This document shows positions 24,171-34,757 of a DNA stretch of 64,000 nt, piece after piece. The stretch is taken from NCBI RefSeq assembly GCF_963676685.1, contig NC_092357.1, positions 65,389,957 to 65,453,956 of the forward strand, given 5' to 3'. Positions within the stretch are counted from its first letter, which is position 1; each line of letters opens with the position of its first letter. The translations under genes and the position numbers were made by a program. The notes under the pieces were generated by a model that was not told where the DNA came from, ran no database searches, and saw only the letters and a program-made list of their open reading frames with translations. Source of the stretch: Mytilus edulis. Lineage: Eukaryota; Mollusca; Bivalvia; Mytilida; Mytilidae.

Positions 24171-24176
24171 AATAAA
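24171..24176 (+). terminator. poly(A) signal close to the membrane-protein stop codon
   Basis: AATAAA 36 nt past the stop codon at 24133-24135. This predicts a very short 3' UTR, although longer forms could run into the tandem repeats that follow. Confidence 0.45.
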
Positions 24177-24229
24177 CAGTGTGTTCAGTTAGACAATATG
24201 AATGTGTGCTTTAAATGGAGCTTATCTGT

Positions 24230-24850
24230 GTGTTTAGAAAGCCATATGAACATAATGTTTACAGAGGATTTATACTGTTCTTAGTTTAACAAATGAACAA
24301 TTCTCTTATAAAAAGTACTTGATTTGAATTGAACAAATGCTTTAAACATTTTTGCAATGAGCATCTTAAACACTAGAAAGCCATATATGAACATGATGTT
24401 TTACCAAGATTTTGTACTGCTATTACTAGTAGTTGAACAAATGAACAAAACTCGTGGTTTTTTTTATTTTTTTATATTTTTGTGTATTTAAATGGGACAA
24501 AATGCATTAAACATTATTTGCAAAGGGCATCTTAAACACTAGATGGCCATGCGAACATATCTTTTTTTTACTTTTCTTGGTTGAACAAATGAACAAAAAT
24601 ACTTTAGTAACTTGTATTGAATTTTGAGATTATTTGAATTGAAAAAAATATTTGTGTTACTTGCAAGGGGCATCTTAATATAAACTAGTTAATGGAACTA
24701 AATTTTGTGTTTTGTTGAATTAGATATAAAACATTTAACAATATTTTTCAAAGGCATTTTGAATACTAGCTAAGTTGAAATGAATTTTGTGTTTATTTTA
24801 ATTGACTGAAATACTTTAAACAATATTTGTCTTGGGCATCTAGAACTCTG
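24230..24850. repeat. degenerate tandem repeat downstream of the membrane-protein gene
   Basis: The phrase GGGCATCTTAAACACTAGA recurs in variants near 24360, 24525, 24668, 24750 and 24835, each with AACAAATGAACAA or TTTTGTGTTT nearby. Period is irregular, about 80-160 bp. Confidence 0.6.
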
Positions 24851-24886
24851 TAAAGAGGTCTTGCAGAAGCTTTATTTGTGCAGAAT

Positions 24887-26870
24887 TTCAGATTAGCAAA
24901 GCCTGAACTGTAATCAAATATACACATTTTTATACGACCGCAAAATTTGAAAAAATTTTCGTCGTATATTGCTATCACGTTGGCGTCGTCGTCGTCGTCG
25001 TCGTCGTCGTCCGAATACTTTTAGTTTTCGCACTCTAACTTTAGTAAAAGTGAATGGAAATCTATGAAATTTCAACACAAGGTTTATGACCACAAAAGGA
25101 AGGTTGGTATTGATTTTGGGAGTTTTGGTCCCAACATTTTAGGAATTAGGGGCCAAAAAGTGCCCAAATAAGCATTTTCTTGGTTTTCGCACTATAACTT
25201 TAGTTTAAGTTTATAGAAATCTATGAAATTTTGACACAAGGTTTATGTCACAAAAGAACGGTTGGGATTGATTTTGGGAGTTTTGGTTTCAACAGTTTAG
25301 GAATTAGGGGCCAAAAAAGGGCCCAAATAAGCATTATTCTTGGTTTTCGCACAATAACTTTAGTTTAAGTAAATAGAAATCAATGAAATTTAAACACAAT
25401 GTTAATGACTACAAAAGGAAGGTTGGTATTGATTTTGGGAGTTTAGGTCTCAACAGTTTAGGAATTAGGGGCCAAAAAGGGACCCAAATAAGCATTTTTC
25501 TTGGTTTTCGCACCATAAAGTTAGTATAAGTAAATGAAATCTATGAAATTTAAACACAAGGTTTATGACCATAAAAGGAAGGTTGGTATTGATTTTGGGA
25601 GTTTTGGTCCCAACAGAATAAGGGGCCCAAAGGGTCCAAAATTAAACTTTGTTTGATTTCATCAAAATTGAATAATTGGGGTTCTTTGATATGCCGAATC
25701 TAACTGTCATGACTGTGTATGTAGATTCTTAACTTTTGGTCCCGTTTTCTAATTGGTCTACATTAAGGTCCAAAGGGTCCAAAATTAAACTTAGTTTGAT
25801 TTTGACAAAAAAATGAATCAGTTAGGTTCTTTGATATGCTGAATCTAAAAATGAATAAATGGGGTTTTTTGATATACCAAATCTAACTGTGTATGTAGAT
25901 TCTTCATTTTTGGTCCTGTTTTCAAATTGGTCTACACTAAAGTCCAAAGGGTCCAAAATTAAACTTAGTCTGATTTTAACAAAAATTGAAATCTTGGGGT
26001 TCTTTGATATGCTGAATCCAAAAATGTACTTAGATTTTTTATTATGGGCCCAGTTTTCAAGTTGGTCCAAATCAGGATCTAAAATTATTATATTAAGTAT
26101 TGTGCAATAGCAAGTCTTTTCAATTGCACAGTATTGCGCAATGGCAAGAAATATCTAATTGCACAATATTGTGAAATAGCAAATTTTTTTTTAATTAGAG
26201 TTATCTTTCTTTGTCCAGAATAGTAAGCAAGAAATATCTAATTGCAAAATATTGTGCAATAGCAAGATTTTTTTTTAGTTGGAGTTATCTTTCTTTGTCC
26301 AGAATCAACTTAAATCTTTGTTATATACAATATACAATGTATATTCACTTTTTACTACCAACTGATAAATTAAAATAATCTTTACCATTCAGTGATAACA
26401 AGCAGTTTTTTTACATCTTAATAATTTATGATGTATTTAAATGAGTAGTTATTGTTGCAAACTCCATTAGAAATTTTAATTGAGATTAGTTTTGGAGTAA
26501 GGGAAAGGGGGATGTGATTAAAAAAATTGGGTTCAATTTTTCTCATTTGAAATTTCATAAATAAAAAAGAAAATTTCTTCAAACATTTTTTTGAGAGGAT
26601 TAATATTCAACAGCATAGTGAATTGCTCTAAGAGAAAACAAAAATTTTAAGTTCATTAGAACACATTCATTCTGTGTCAGAAACCTATGCTGTGTCAACT
26701 ATTTAATCACAATCCAAATTTAGAGCTGAATCCAGCTTGAATGTTGTGTCCATACTTGCCCCAACTGTTCAGGGTTCAACCTCTGCGGTCGTATAAAGCT
26801 ACGCCCTGCGGAGCATCTGGTTTAAATTTAAGTGTATATTTGATTAGAGTTCAGGCTTTGCTAATCTGAA
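24887..26870. mobile_element. 2-kb TIR element, TATACGACCGCA family
   Basis: Long inverted ends: TTCAGATTAGCAAAGCCTGA on the left (24887) and its complement ending at 26870, with a second inverted pair TATACGACCGCA / TGCGGTCGTATA inside. The left interior holds about four 160-bp tandem units (GGTTTTCGCACTATAACTTT at about 25025, 25185, 25345 and 25505) and a GTC trinucleotide tract near 24982-25011. A second set of short repeats lies at 25640-26060. No transposase frame is visible, so it is non-autonomous. Confidence 0.75.
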
Positions 26871-28761
26871 AACAATTTCTACCCAGTTTTTTTTTAATTT
26901 TATAGTAATATTATGAACCTACAAACAATCTCCTTCACTTTTAATTAATAAGAAGTGCCATATTTGAAACAAATGCTAAAAAATGTATTTTTCACATCAT
27001 TTATGTAGTTTTTTTTACTGTTGAATTGAAATCATCATGCATTCTCATTTTAAACATTGAAGTAATTATATCTTATAATTTGAGATAATTAAAACATATA
27101 CAGAGGTTAAGAAGCTGATAGCAGTGTCGGTTTTAACTTTCTTGCTTCATAACAACTATCCCTGTTTTTAATCAACACTTTATTGATCATTATCTTGTTT
27201 ACCAGTCGTATGTTTTATTGTACTAGTATTGTAATTATTCTTGTTTTGAGCAAGGTTAACTTTCTGGTAGCAATATATGTCAGAGCCAGGCTTTGAACTG
27301 GGTACGAAATGCTCTCACTTAATCAGTACCAATGCAATGTGTTAAAAGTCCTATATATCTTTATTCTCAATAAACCATATACATAGGTATAGAGAAGAGA
27401 AGACAATTATGTACAATATTTACAACAAGACAGAACAAACAAAATAGTTGCTAAGACAATATATGAAGTCAATTTTAGCCAGGAGCACTCATCATGTACA
27501 CTATAACTCATGTTTTTCATAAGAAAGGACGACTAATACAGAGTATACATATGTACATGTAATAAGAGGATGATAAGAATCATTATTGTACATTACTCGA
27601 ATTTATTCAAAGAGGCATTTCATATTAACGTAGTATGACAACTTTCAATCAACCAATCAATCTGTTTGCATTATTTGAAACAGGCTTAGTAAAATTCAGA
27701 ATGGAAATGGTGAATATGTCAAAGAGACAACATCCCTACCATAGAAAAAAACAACAGCAGAAAGTCATTAACAGGTCTTCAATGTAGCAAGAAATTCCCG
27801 CACCCGGAGGTGTCCTTCAGCTGACCCCTAAACAAATATAAACTAGTAGTATATTAATATTGTATGGTTATACATATACCATCATGGCATTGGTTGAAAA
27901 TCTGTAATTTTCTGTTAAATATATTATTATAGTGTGTTTTTTTCAAGACTGTTGAATTAAGCATATATTATTTAAAAAAAACATATGTTGACATCCAGTC
28001 TCATTGACATACATGAAATAGGTCTCACATAATTTTTTCTTCTCAATTTTAATGTTATTAGTTACAAAAATGTACTGATTTTTATGACAATACTATTCCA
28101 AATGCTTTTTTATGATAGCTCATAATGTTAGTATGAAATATTTTCCAGGATACATTACTACACTTTACAGGGTATCATAAGTTATCAATATATGAGGGTA
28201 TTGCTTTATATTATGTGGGTATATGTTTTACTTACCATTTTCTTATTGTAATATTTTATAAAAATTATACCATCACATTTTAAATTACATTTGGAAGTTT
28301 ATTACTTATACTGTAGCTTTCTTAGATTAAGTCACTACCGCCAGCCCTACGTAGATGATTTATTTCTACTTCTCAAATTCAACTTAAAATATCTTTAAGA
28401 ATATTGTACTCAGGAGCTTATCTTTTAATCAAATTGTATAGTCTATACAGTTCTAAGAATGAAGGATCAGAAATGACATATACATGACACATTCCCCATT
28501 TCCTTTTTCAATTTTTTCTCAGATTTCGTACATAAATTTTGTTCACCTTCTTTCCCCTCACAGAAGTAAAGCATGCATATCAAAACCCACCTAGGCTGTA
28601 CTGTAATTGAGGATCAACATTATGGTGTAATTGTATTTATGCTTTCAGTACCCTTTCTAAGGTAATTTTAGAACAATTGTAAATTGATTTTTGAATATTC
28701 CTTGAGGCAAATCTCATATAAAGATGTAGAATATATTTGTAAACATTTAGAAAATTATATG
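26871..28761. other. intergenic with one dispersed repeat
   Basis: A repeat of the AATGTGTCAAAGAGACAAC family is at about 27695-27845, with other copies at 42900-43030 and 47730-47870. The rest is AT-rich with no supportable gene. Confidence 0.4.
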
Positions 28762-28942
28762 TCATGCACCTGATTCTTTGAAGTTTAAGTTCGAACACTG
28801 GCACTGCATGTGAAAGTTACGTTCATCTCCTGTCTCGATTGACTTTGATCTCCAATTTTCCTGGCATGAGTCAGTGGTTGTCTCAGGGCAATCTGGTTTC
28901 CGCAACCAATTACAACTGACCTTAATGTTTAAGCCAATAGTG
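28762..28942 (-). CDS. candidate terminal exon of a Cys-rich extracellular protein
   Basis: On the minus strand a good acceptor (GTCACTTTCAG, ending at 28943) opens 181 nt to a TGA at 28762-28764. Read in phase 2 it gives TIGLNIKVSCNWLRKPDC and then PETTTDSCQENWRSKS, ending MQCQCSNLNFKESGA. Five Cys in 59 residues and a polar composition suggest a secreted or extracellular segment. I do not recognise the domain. A CAG followed by GTGCAT just before the stop could instead be a donor. No preceding exon was identified, and phase does not match the candidate at 30858-30953. Confidence 0.4.
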
Positions 28943-29046
28943 CTGAAAGTGACGGTAAACACAATAAATCAGTCATTCAATCTTCTGATTTTTTTTCTCC
29001 ATTGACTTTTATACCGAGAATTAAAGCTTTTCGTGTGTTGTTCAGT

Positions 29047-29370
29047 ATATGGACGCAAATCAGAAACTCCGGCATCATTATCATTATTTATAAGTCCACA
29101 CTTATACCCAGAAGGCTTAAGGTCATGGTGTTGGTGAAATTTCGAGAGAACAATATCACTTCATAAAATAATAAAATCCAAAAGATCAAACAGTCAGAAA
29201 TTCTTAAGATGATAAATAAAGAGAAAATACTAATGCCAAAAGATTTGAATAGCAAAATAGATATTTTTTAAAGTAATAAAGTGAGTTCACAGACATAATT
29301 AATAAATAAGTCATTCAGGTAATTTAACAATGAGGATTTTGCTCCAGTTTTCTGATTTGCGTCTATAATA
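29047..29370. mobile_element. small TIR element, GACGCAAATCAGAAA ends
   Basis: GGACGCAAATCAGAAACTCC near 29051 is inverted near 29345-29368. The enclosed 290 bp shows no gene. MITE-like, and short ends limit confidence. Confidence 0.45.
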
Positions 29371-29449
29371 TCATGAACATGATGCTACTTCTTGATAGCT
29401 TTGAAAGTGCAATCCATCAGTAGGCGTTTTAGTCTCTAGATGATCAAGC
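29371..29449 (-). other. possible short terminal exon, low support
   Basis: An acceptor TTGTTATTTCAG (ending at 29450) is followed in phase 0 by a frame starting LDHLETKTPTDGLHFQ that runs to a TAG just inside the neighbouring TIR element. The phase would fit the candidate first exon at 30858-30953, which is the only reason it is listed. Confidence 0.2.
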
Positions 29450-30857
29450 TGAAATAACAAAGTTTGTGTTTTAATGTATATTTTTGTTATCAAACTTAAA
29501 TATTTTAATATGTTTTGTGTAATGAATAGAATATTAAATCTTGTGATGTTTTATTTATTATCTGATTGAAAGATATGCATACATTGTAGATTAGATGGCA
29601 ATTGAAATGTAAACTTCCACATGCCAAAACGTTAATCCTATTATCTACTACACCAAAGAGTTGACTGTAAGATTAGTGATTTCCCCCCTAAATAAGTTTT
29701 AACAGGACCGTCCGTTTTGGTGTGCGGTATGAATTAACATTACTAATACAGAGCAACATACGATCAGGATGGAGACATTCAATCCTATGTCTCAAATAGG
29801 GAGAGTCCAACACTTAACAAGATGACGAAACCATTAAAAAGCCTATACGAGGGGATAGTAGGTGTTGCATATCAATATTTCTCCCCATGCACTACAGCTT
29901 ACGATGACTTTTCAATAGCCAGAGATAAACTCACCATAGATACCAGGATAAAATTTTATATTTACGCCAGACGCTCGTTATTCCCATCCAGACAACTAGT
30001 GCTAGGCATAAATGATACCAGGAAACGAAAGATAACTCTAATGTCACTCGCAGTAAAGTGGTATCCATGTCAACTCTTTGCAACCGAGCCAGAATATCAT
30101 TCTAAATTCGGTTACATGTGTTATAACCAATTCAAGTGGCCACTTCGAACGCCAATCTTCATAGATTTCTTTCAATTTAAACACCCAAAAAATACTCTCC
30201 GTTCCACTTCTGTCATAACACAAACGTTTACACTTCAACAGTTTTCGAAATTATTTTTATGCAGTTAAGCTGCATTATGCGAGCACCCTAGATTTGTGTT
30301 CTACCCAATAAATCATGAGATACTTGCCATTGTTATTATCTAGCTTGCTAATATGTTATATATAACTAATTGAACACTTTTTTAATACTTTTTATTCTGG
30401 ATTACAAAAAAAATGACCAGAAAAACCTTAAATGATCGTCGATTTATCCAAAAGTTTTAAAGTTACACATAGGAAGTAGTGCTTATTAAGAATCCTTGTG
30501 TAGTTCATTATGACTTGTGCTTTTAGCTAAGATGTCAAAGAACAATTGTATGAAATATTTAATCGCCGAAAATCTCTTAAGACAAGCAGTTTAGATTTCC
30601 CAAATAACAAAAGTCGTAGGAATATGGTTTGTCATCAATACGTAGTACAACTACGTCAGTAGTCTATTATATAATAAGTTCAACTGTTCATGCTGTTGGC
30701 GGCAATTTCAAATTAGAAAAAGAAATTTTCGTAGCTTTTCAATTTGGAGGCAGGTGTGCAAATTAGCGGTGGTCCGAGGTCCGCGACCTTCCACTTTGCA
30801 AGCGGAATTTAGACTAGGATAGTTGGTTTCTAGCTACGCCCGACGTAGTCACCTTAC
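29450..30857. other. no firm gene; weak open frame on the plus strand
   Basis: A plus-strand frame of 148 codons at 29822-30268 overlaps a degenerate CATCAGTGACGCTC-family repeat (TACGCCAGACGC near 29962), and the minus strand is also open at 30044-30238. Without promoter or splice context I do not call it. Confidence 0.35.
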
Positions 30858-30953
30858 ATTTGAAAGAAAATAAGAAATTACTTTGCAAACCTTTTCACCA
30901 TCAAAGTCTCCAATTAAACGAGCTAAAACCCTATTTTTATCGTTATTATTCAT
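30858..30953 (-). CDS. candidate first coding exon (32 codons)
   Basis: A minus-strand ATG at 30951-30953 opens MNNNDKNRVLARLIGDF and continues DGEKVCKVISYFLSN to a strong donor (AAT followed by GTAAGG). The exon is exactly 96 nt, phase 0. Composition is protein-like. The surrounding 30.75-31.13 kb is the least AT-rich, CpG-bearing stretch nearby, as expected for a promoter. A plus-strand ATGGCGGCC at 31072 could mark a divergent transcript but its frame closes after eight codons. The product is unknown. Confidence 0.35.
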
Positions 30954-31756
30954 GACGGCGATGTTCATTTTGTTCAACCGCTAGCTTTATACAGAAAATC
31001 GCCGACAAATATTGTATAAATTTGAGTAAAATCGTATCTGATTGACAAAAACAACATTGTACACACATAACAATGGCGGCCGTGAAGACAAAATTTTACT
31101 AAATCGGTTCCGATTCCGGAAGCGGATAAGGGTAATTCCGGGTTTGGCGATCATTTACAAAATAAATCCAACCAGGTGAAAAAATACATCTATGCATGGT
31201 AAATGAATATAAACACTAGTATTGTAAACCAAAAGAAAGAAAAAGCAGAAAAATATTTTATTCAGAAACTCAAAATTACTTTTTGACAAATTTTAATTTA
31301 AAAATCCAATACAACGTGACAGCTGGGAACAGTATATATCTAACAATATACATGTCCATGGTCACAGTCTAAATTTTCTTTATAAATGATAAATGATGAT
31401 AATGCATGTGAGATGCTTTTAAAGTGTAAACATATTACTGCAATTTCGAGGGGTTATTTGTTTTTTCTCAGGGCAATTTTGAAGGGTCAATTAAAGTAGC
31501 TGAAAGTTTCATTCTTTATTTTCACAAATAATGCAACTATATTATATATACCTTAATGTAAGTACATCATATGATATATAGGTGGCATTCTTTGGGACAC
31601 TCTACCCCCTCCTGTTTGATAACTTGGAAACGGTCGAGCTCCCCAACCCAAAACCATATGAGGGGCAGATCCAGGATTTTAGGTTAAGAAGGGCGCAAAC
31701 TTAAATTTTCGCCGAGCAGAGCGAGGCTAAAAAAAAGAGGTAAAATTATCGGAATA
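30954..31756. promoter_or_regulatory. CpG-bearing putative promoter region, then AT-rich spacer
   Basis: 30954-31135 is relatively GC-rich with a TATAAAG-like motif on the minus strand near 30987. It contains ATGGCGGCC and CGGAAGCGG words typical of promoters and 5' ends. A single diverged unit of the 120-bp repeat seen at 32.8-33.7 kb lies near 31590-31660. Confidence 0.25.
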
Positions 31757-32727
31757 TCTATACTATTAAACGAGAAGACCTCATTTTTGGTGTCGCTTCT
31801 CCTCCTTTCACAATAAATAAATCATCATGCCTCTGTGTCCTATAGGTAACATGTATAGTCGCATTTGTCATCCATTCTTATGATCATTAAGTTTGGGTTA
31901 TTTGGGATAAAAAACGAAAAAGAATGCGTCCGGATATTTCCCCGTCATTGGACAAAACTTTAAGTCAGATTAGACTTCCGGTTTGTGTTTTTCTGTACTT
32001 CGAACATACAAAGACTATGAAATAAAGTATATGAATTTGCTTTCTGCTATCATTTTGAGTACTAGCATGTATCATCCTTGCTTAACGTGTTTCAGTTTGG
32101 GTTATTTTGGGAGGAAAACGAAAATGATTACTATCAATTAGTTTACAGTGGCGGATCCAGAACTTTTCATAAGGGAGGGGGCGCTGACTGACCTAAAGGG
32201 GGGGGGGGGCGTTACTCTCATGCTTCCCCATATAATCAACAATTTTTTTCCAACGAGAGGGGGATAGGGCCCCCAGCTCCCCCTGGGATCCGCCTATGGT
32301 TTACTATCAACGGCGGTGACTGCGGATATATGTCTATATACTTACATACATTTACTATGAATTACTGTATTTGTTATAATTTACTATAAATTCCAATGGT
32401 TATCTTTGGGGGGGGGGGGGACTCTTTACTATTCATGGCGTTCACTGATGTATATGTATATATATATATAAGTACCTTTGACTTTGGATACCTCTCCTGA
32501 AATTCTCTGTATTGAGTAATTAAAGTATATATGCATGTTCATAGAGTACAGAAAAACAGAAGGTATAAAAATCGGTATTTGGAAAATAGGAGGAGGGCAA
32601 AAAAAATGTGCCCAGTCCCTAAGTACCTTTGAATTTTGATACCTCTCCTGAAATTCTCCAGTCAGTATATTTTTTTTTACAGTTTACATACGCTCTATTT
32701 CCCCGCGATTTCGCGGGTGTGTTCTAG
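31757..32727 (+). mobile_element. non-autonomous Helitron
   Basis: Begins TCTATACTATTAAA directly after a host A and ends CTAG (32724-32727) directly before a host T. A 7-bp stem hairpin CCCGCGA-TT-TCGCGGG lies at 32702-32717, six bases before the CTAG. These are the three structural marks of Helitrons: 5' TC, subterminal 3' hairpin with CTRR end, and A/T insertion without target duplication. No Rep/helicase coding is present. It carries a nested GGCGGATCC element. Confidence 0.75.
32147..32298. mobile_element. GGCGGATCC TIR element nested in the Helitron
   Basis: Ends AGTGGCGGATCCAG and its inverted form CTGGGATCCGCCTAT. A 6-bp target duplication GTTTAC is at 32141-32146 and 32299-32304. 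The interior is G-rich then C-rich without a gene. Confidence 0.8.
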
Positions 32728-32829
32728 TTCTTTATTAAGCTAAGAACAACCCATGCTTTGCAAATTTAAGCGGGGTGCAAGCCCGCAACCCTCCCCCGTC
32801 TGAATCCGCCCCTGCATATATTCAAGTAT

Positions 32830-33720
32830 AGGACAATATAATAAATAAAAAATGAAATATAGGGGGAGTCCCTGGAGTTAGCCCACCCCTCCTATTTGAG
32901 AACTTGGAAACGGTTGAGATCCACACCCCTTAACCATATATATTCATGTTTGTGACAATATGAAAAATCAAATGAAATCTAGGAAGAGTCGCTAGGGGTC
33001 ACCCCACCCCTCCTGTTTTAGAATTTAAAAATGGTCGAGATCCCCATCCCTAAACCATTTATATTCATGTATGGGACAATATAACAAATCAGATGAAAGA
33101 TAGGGGAGTCCCTGAGGTCACTGTTCACCCTCCTGTTGAGAACTTGGAAATGGTCAAGATCCTTACTCCTAAACCATATATACTCATGTATGGGACAATA
33201 TAACAAATCAAATGAAATATAAGGGAAGTCCTTGTGGTCATCCCAACCCTCCTGTTTGAGAACTTGGAAACGGTCGAGATCCCCACACCAAAACAATATA
33301 TATTTATGTATGGATCAATATAACTAATTAAATGAAATATAGGGGCAGTCCCTTGTGTCACCCTACCCTTCCTGTTTGAGAACTTGGAAACCAATGAGAT
33401 CCCCATCCCTAAACCATATATATTCATGTATGGGACAATATAACAAATAAAATGAAATGATGGGGAAGTCCCTAGGGTCACCCTACCCCCAGTGGCGGAT
33501 CCAGAAATTTTCATAAGTGGGGCCCACTGACTGACCTAAGAGGGGCCCGCTCCAGTCACGCTTCAGTGATTCCCTATATAAGCAACCAAATTTTTTCCCA
33601 AAAAGGGGGTCAAGGCCCACTGCCCCCTAAATCCTCTGCCTACCCCTACCTGTTTGAGAACTTGAAAACCGTTGAGATCCCCACCCCTAAATTATATATA
33701 TTCATATGTATGGGTTAAAA
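32830..33720. repeat. 120-bp tandem array, about seven units
   Basis: GAGAACTTGGAAACGGTCGAG variants recur at 32895, 33137, 33258 and 33378 with a 120-121 bp period, each with CATATATATTCATGTATGGG. The series resumes near 33655 after a transposon insertion. Minus-strand open frames across it follow the repeat period. Confidence 0.85.
33490..33640. mobile_element. GGCGGATCC TIR element interrupting the 120-bp array
   Basis: Starts AGTGGCGGATCCAG, ends with a diverged inverse (AATCCTCTGCC), and is flanked by TACCCC at 33484-33489 and 33641-33646. Confidence 0.7.
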
Positions 33721-34369
33721 TAACAAATCATTTACATTTACTATGGGCAAGTCAGTCAGACCTCACCTTTGATCGCTGTTGTAGTGAACATTTGTCTGAT
33801 TCGTGTCTCATAACTTTTGTACTATGGAACACAAACTCAGTTTTCTTTCCAGGGAAACCAGTCCATTCATACTATTACATGTTCATACTAAGTCAAATTG
33901 AACCTCTAGCAGTCAAATTGAACTTCTAGCAGTCAAATTAAACCAAGGTTAACTACCAAGTAGAATAAAATGCAATCATTGGGAACTTGTACCACTGCAG
34001 ACTCACCATAAAAAATATACATTGATATATGCATTGCTTTTGAAACCTTGATAACATATAAACTATTTGCCTTAATAAATAAATCATTAGATAAACATGA
34101 ATGTACTATATATGAATGTTTAATGTTGAGGCAACATTGCCACAGTTTTCATAATTACGGTTGCCCTGGTTTTTGGTTAACTGCCTTCAGCGCTTACAGC
34201 GCTTTGATTGATGATATATATTCAACCAGCGGTGTCAATCAGATGTGGATTTTTGTCGAGCCGGCGACTTTTGTGGCAAAAAGCTCGATATAGGGATAGT
34301 GATCCGGCAGCGGCGGCGGCGTTAGCTAACTTTTTAAAAGCTTTTAAAACTTTGTATATGGATGCCTTA

Positions 34370-34757
34370 TGTTACGAAGTTTCCGTCAGTCACATGTCCA
34401 ATGTCCTTGACCTCATTTTCATGGTTCAGTGACTATACTTGAAAAAAAAGGTTAAGATTTTTTGTAATGTTAAATTCTCTCTTATTATAAGTAATAAGAT
34501 AACTATATTTGATATGTGCGTACCTTGCAAGGTCCTCATACCCGTCAGACAGTTTTTACTTGACTTCGACCTCATTTCACGGATAAGTGAACAAGGTTAA
34601 GTTTTGGTGGTCAAGTCAATATCTCTGATACTATAAGCAATAGGTCTATTATATTCGGTGTATGTAAGGACAGTAAAGTGTACATGTCCATCTGACCTTG
34701 ACCTCTTTTTCATGGTTCAGTGGTTAAAGTTAAGTTTTTGTGTTTTGGTCTGTTTTT
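34370..34757 (+). repeat. dispersed tandem repeat TGACCTTGACCTCATTTT, left part
   Basis: Units containing TGACCTTGACCTC and CATGGTTCAGTG occur near 34405, 34560 and 34690 and resume at 37069-37410 with the same order. The larger element between them was inserted into this array. Confidence 0.7.

Noticed and set aside
29822-30268. 148-codon plus-strand frame
   Set aside because: Overlaps a decayed dispersed repeat near 29960, lacks promoter, splice or poly(A) support and has an equally open minus strand.
33018-33514. Two overlapping minus-strand frames of 92 and 129 codons
   Set aside because: They follow the 120-bp tandem array and repeat with it.
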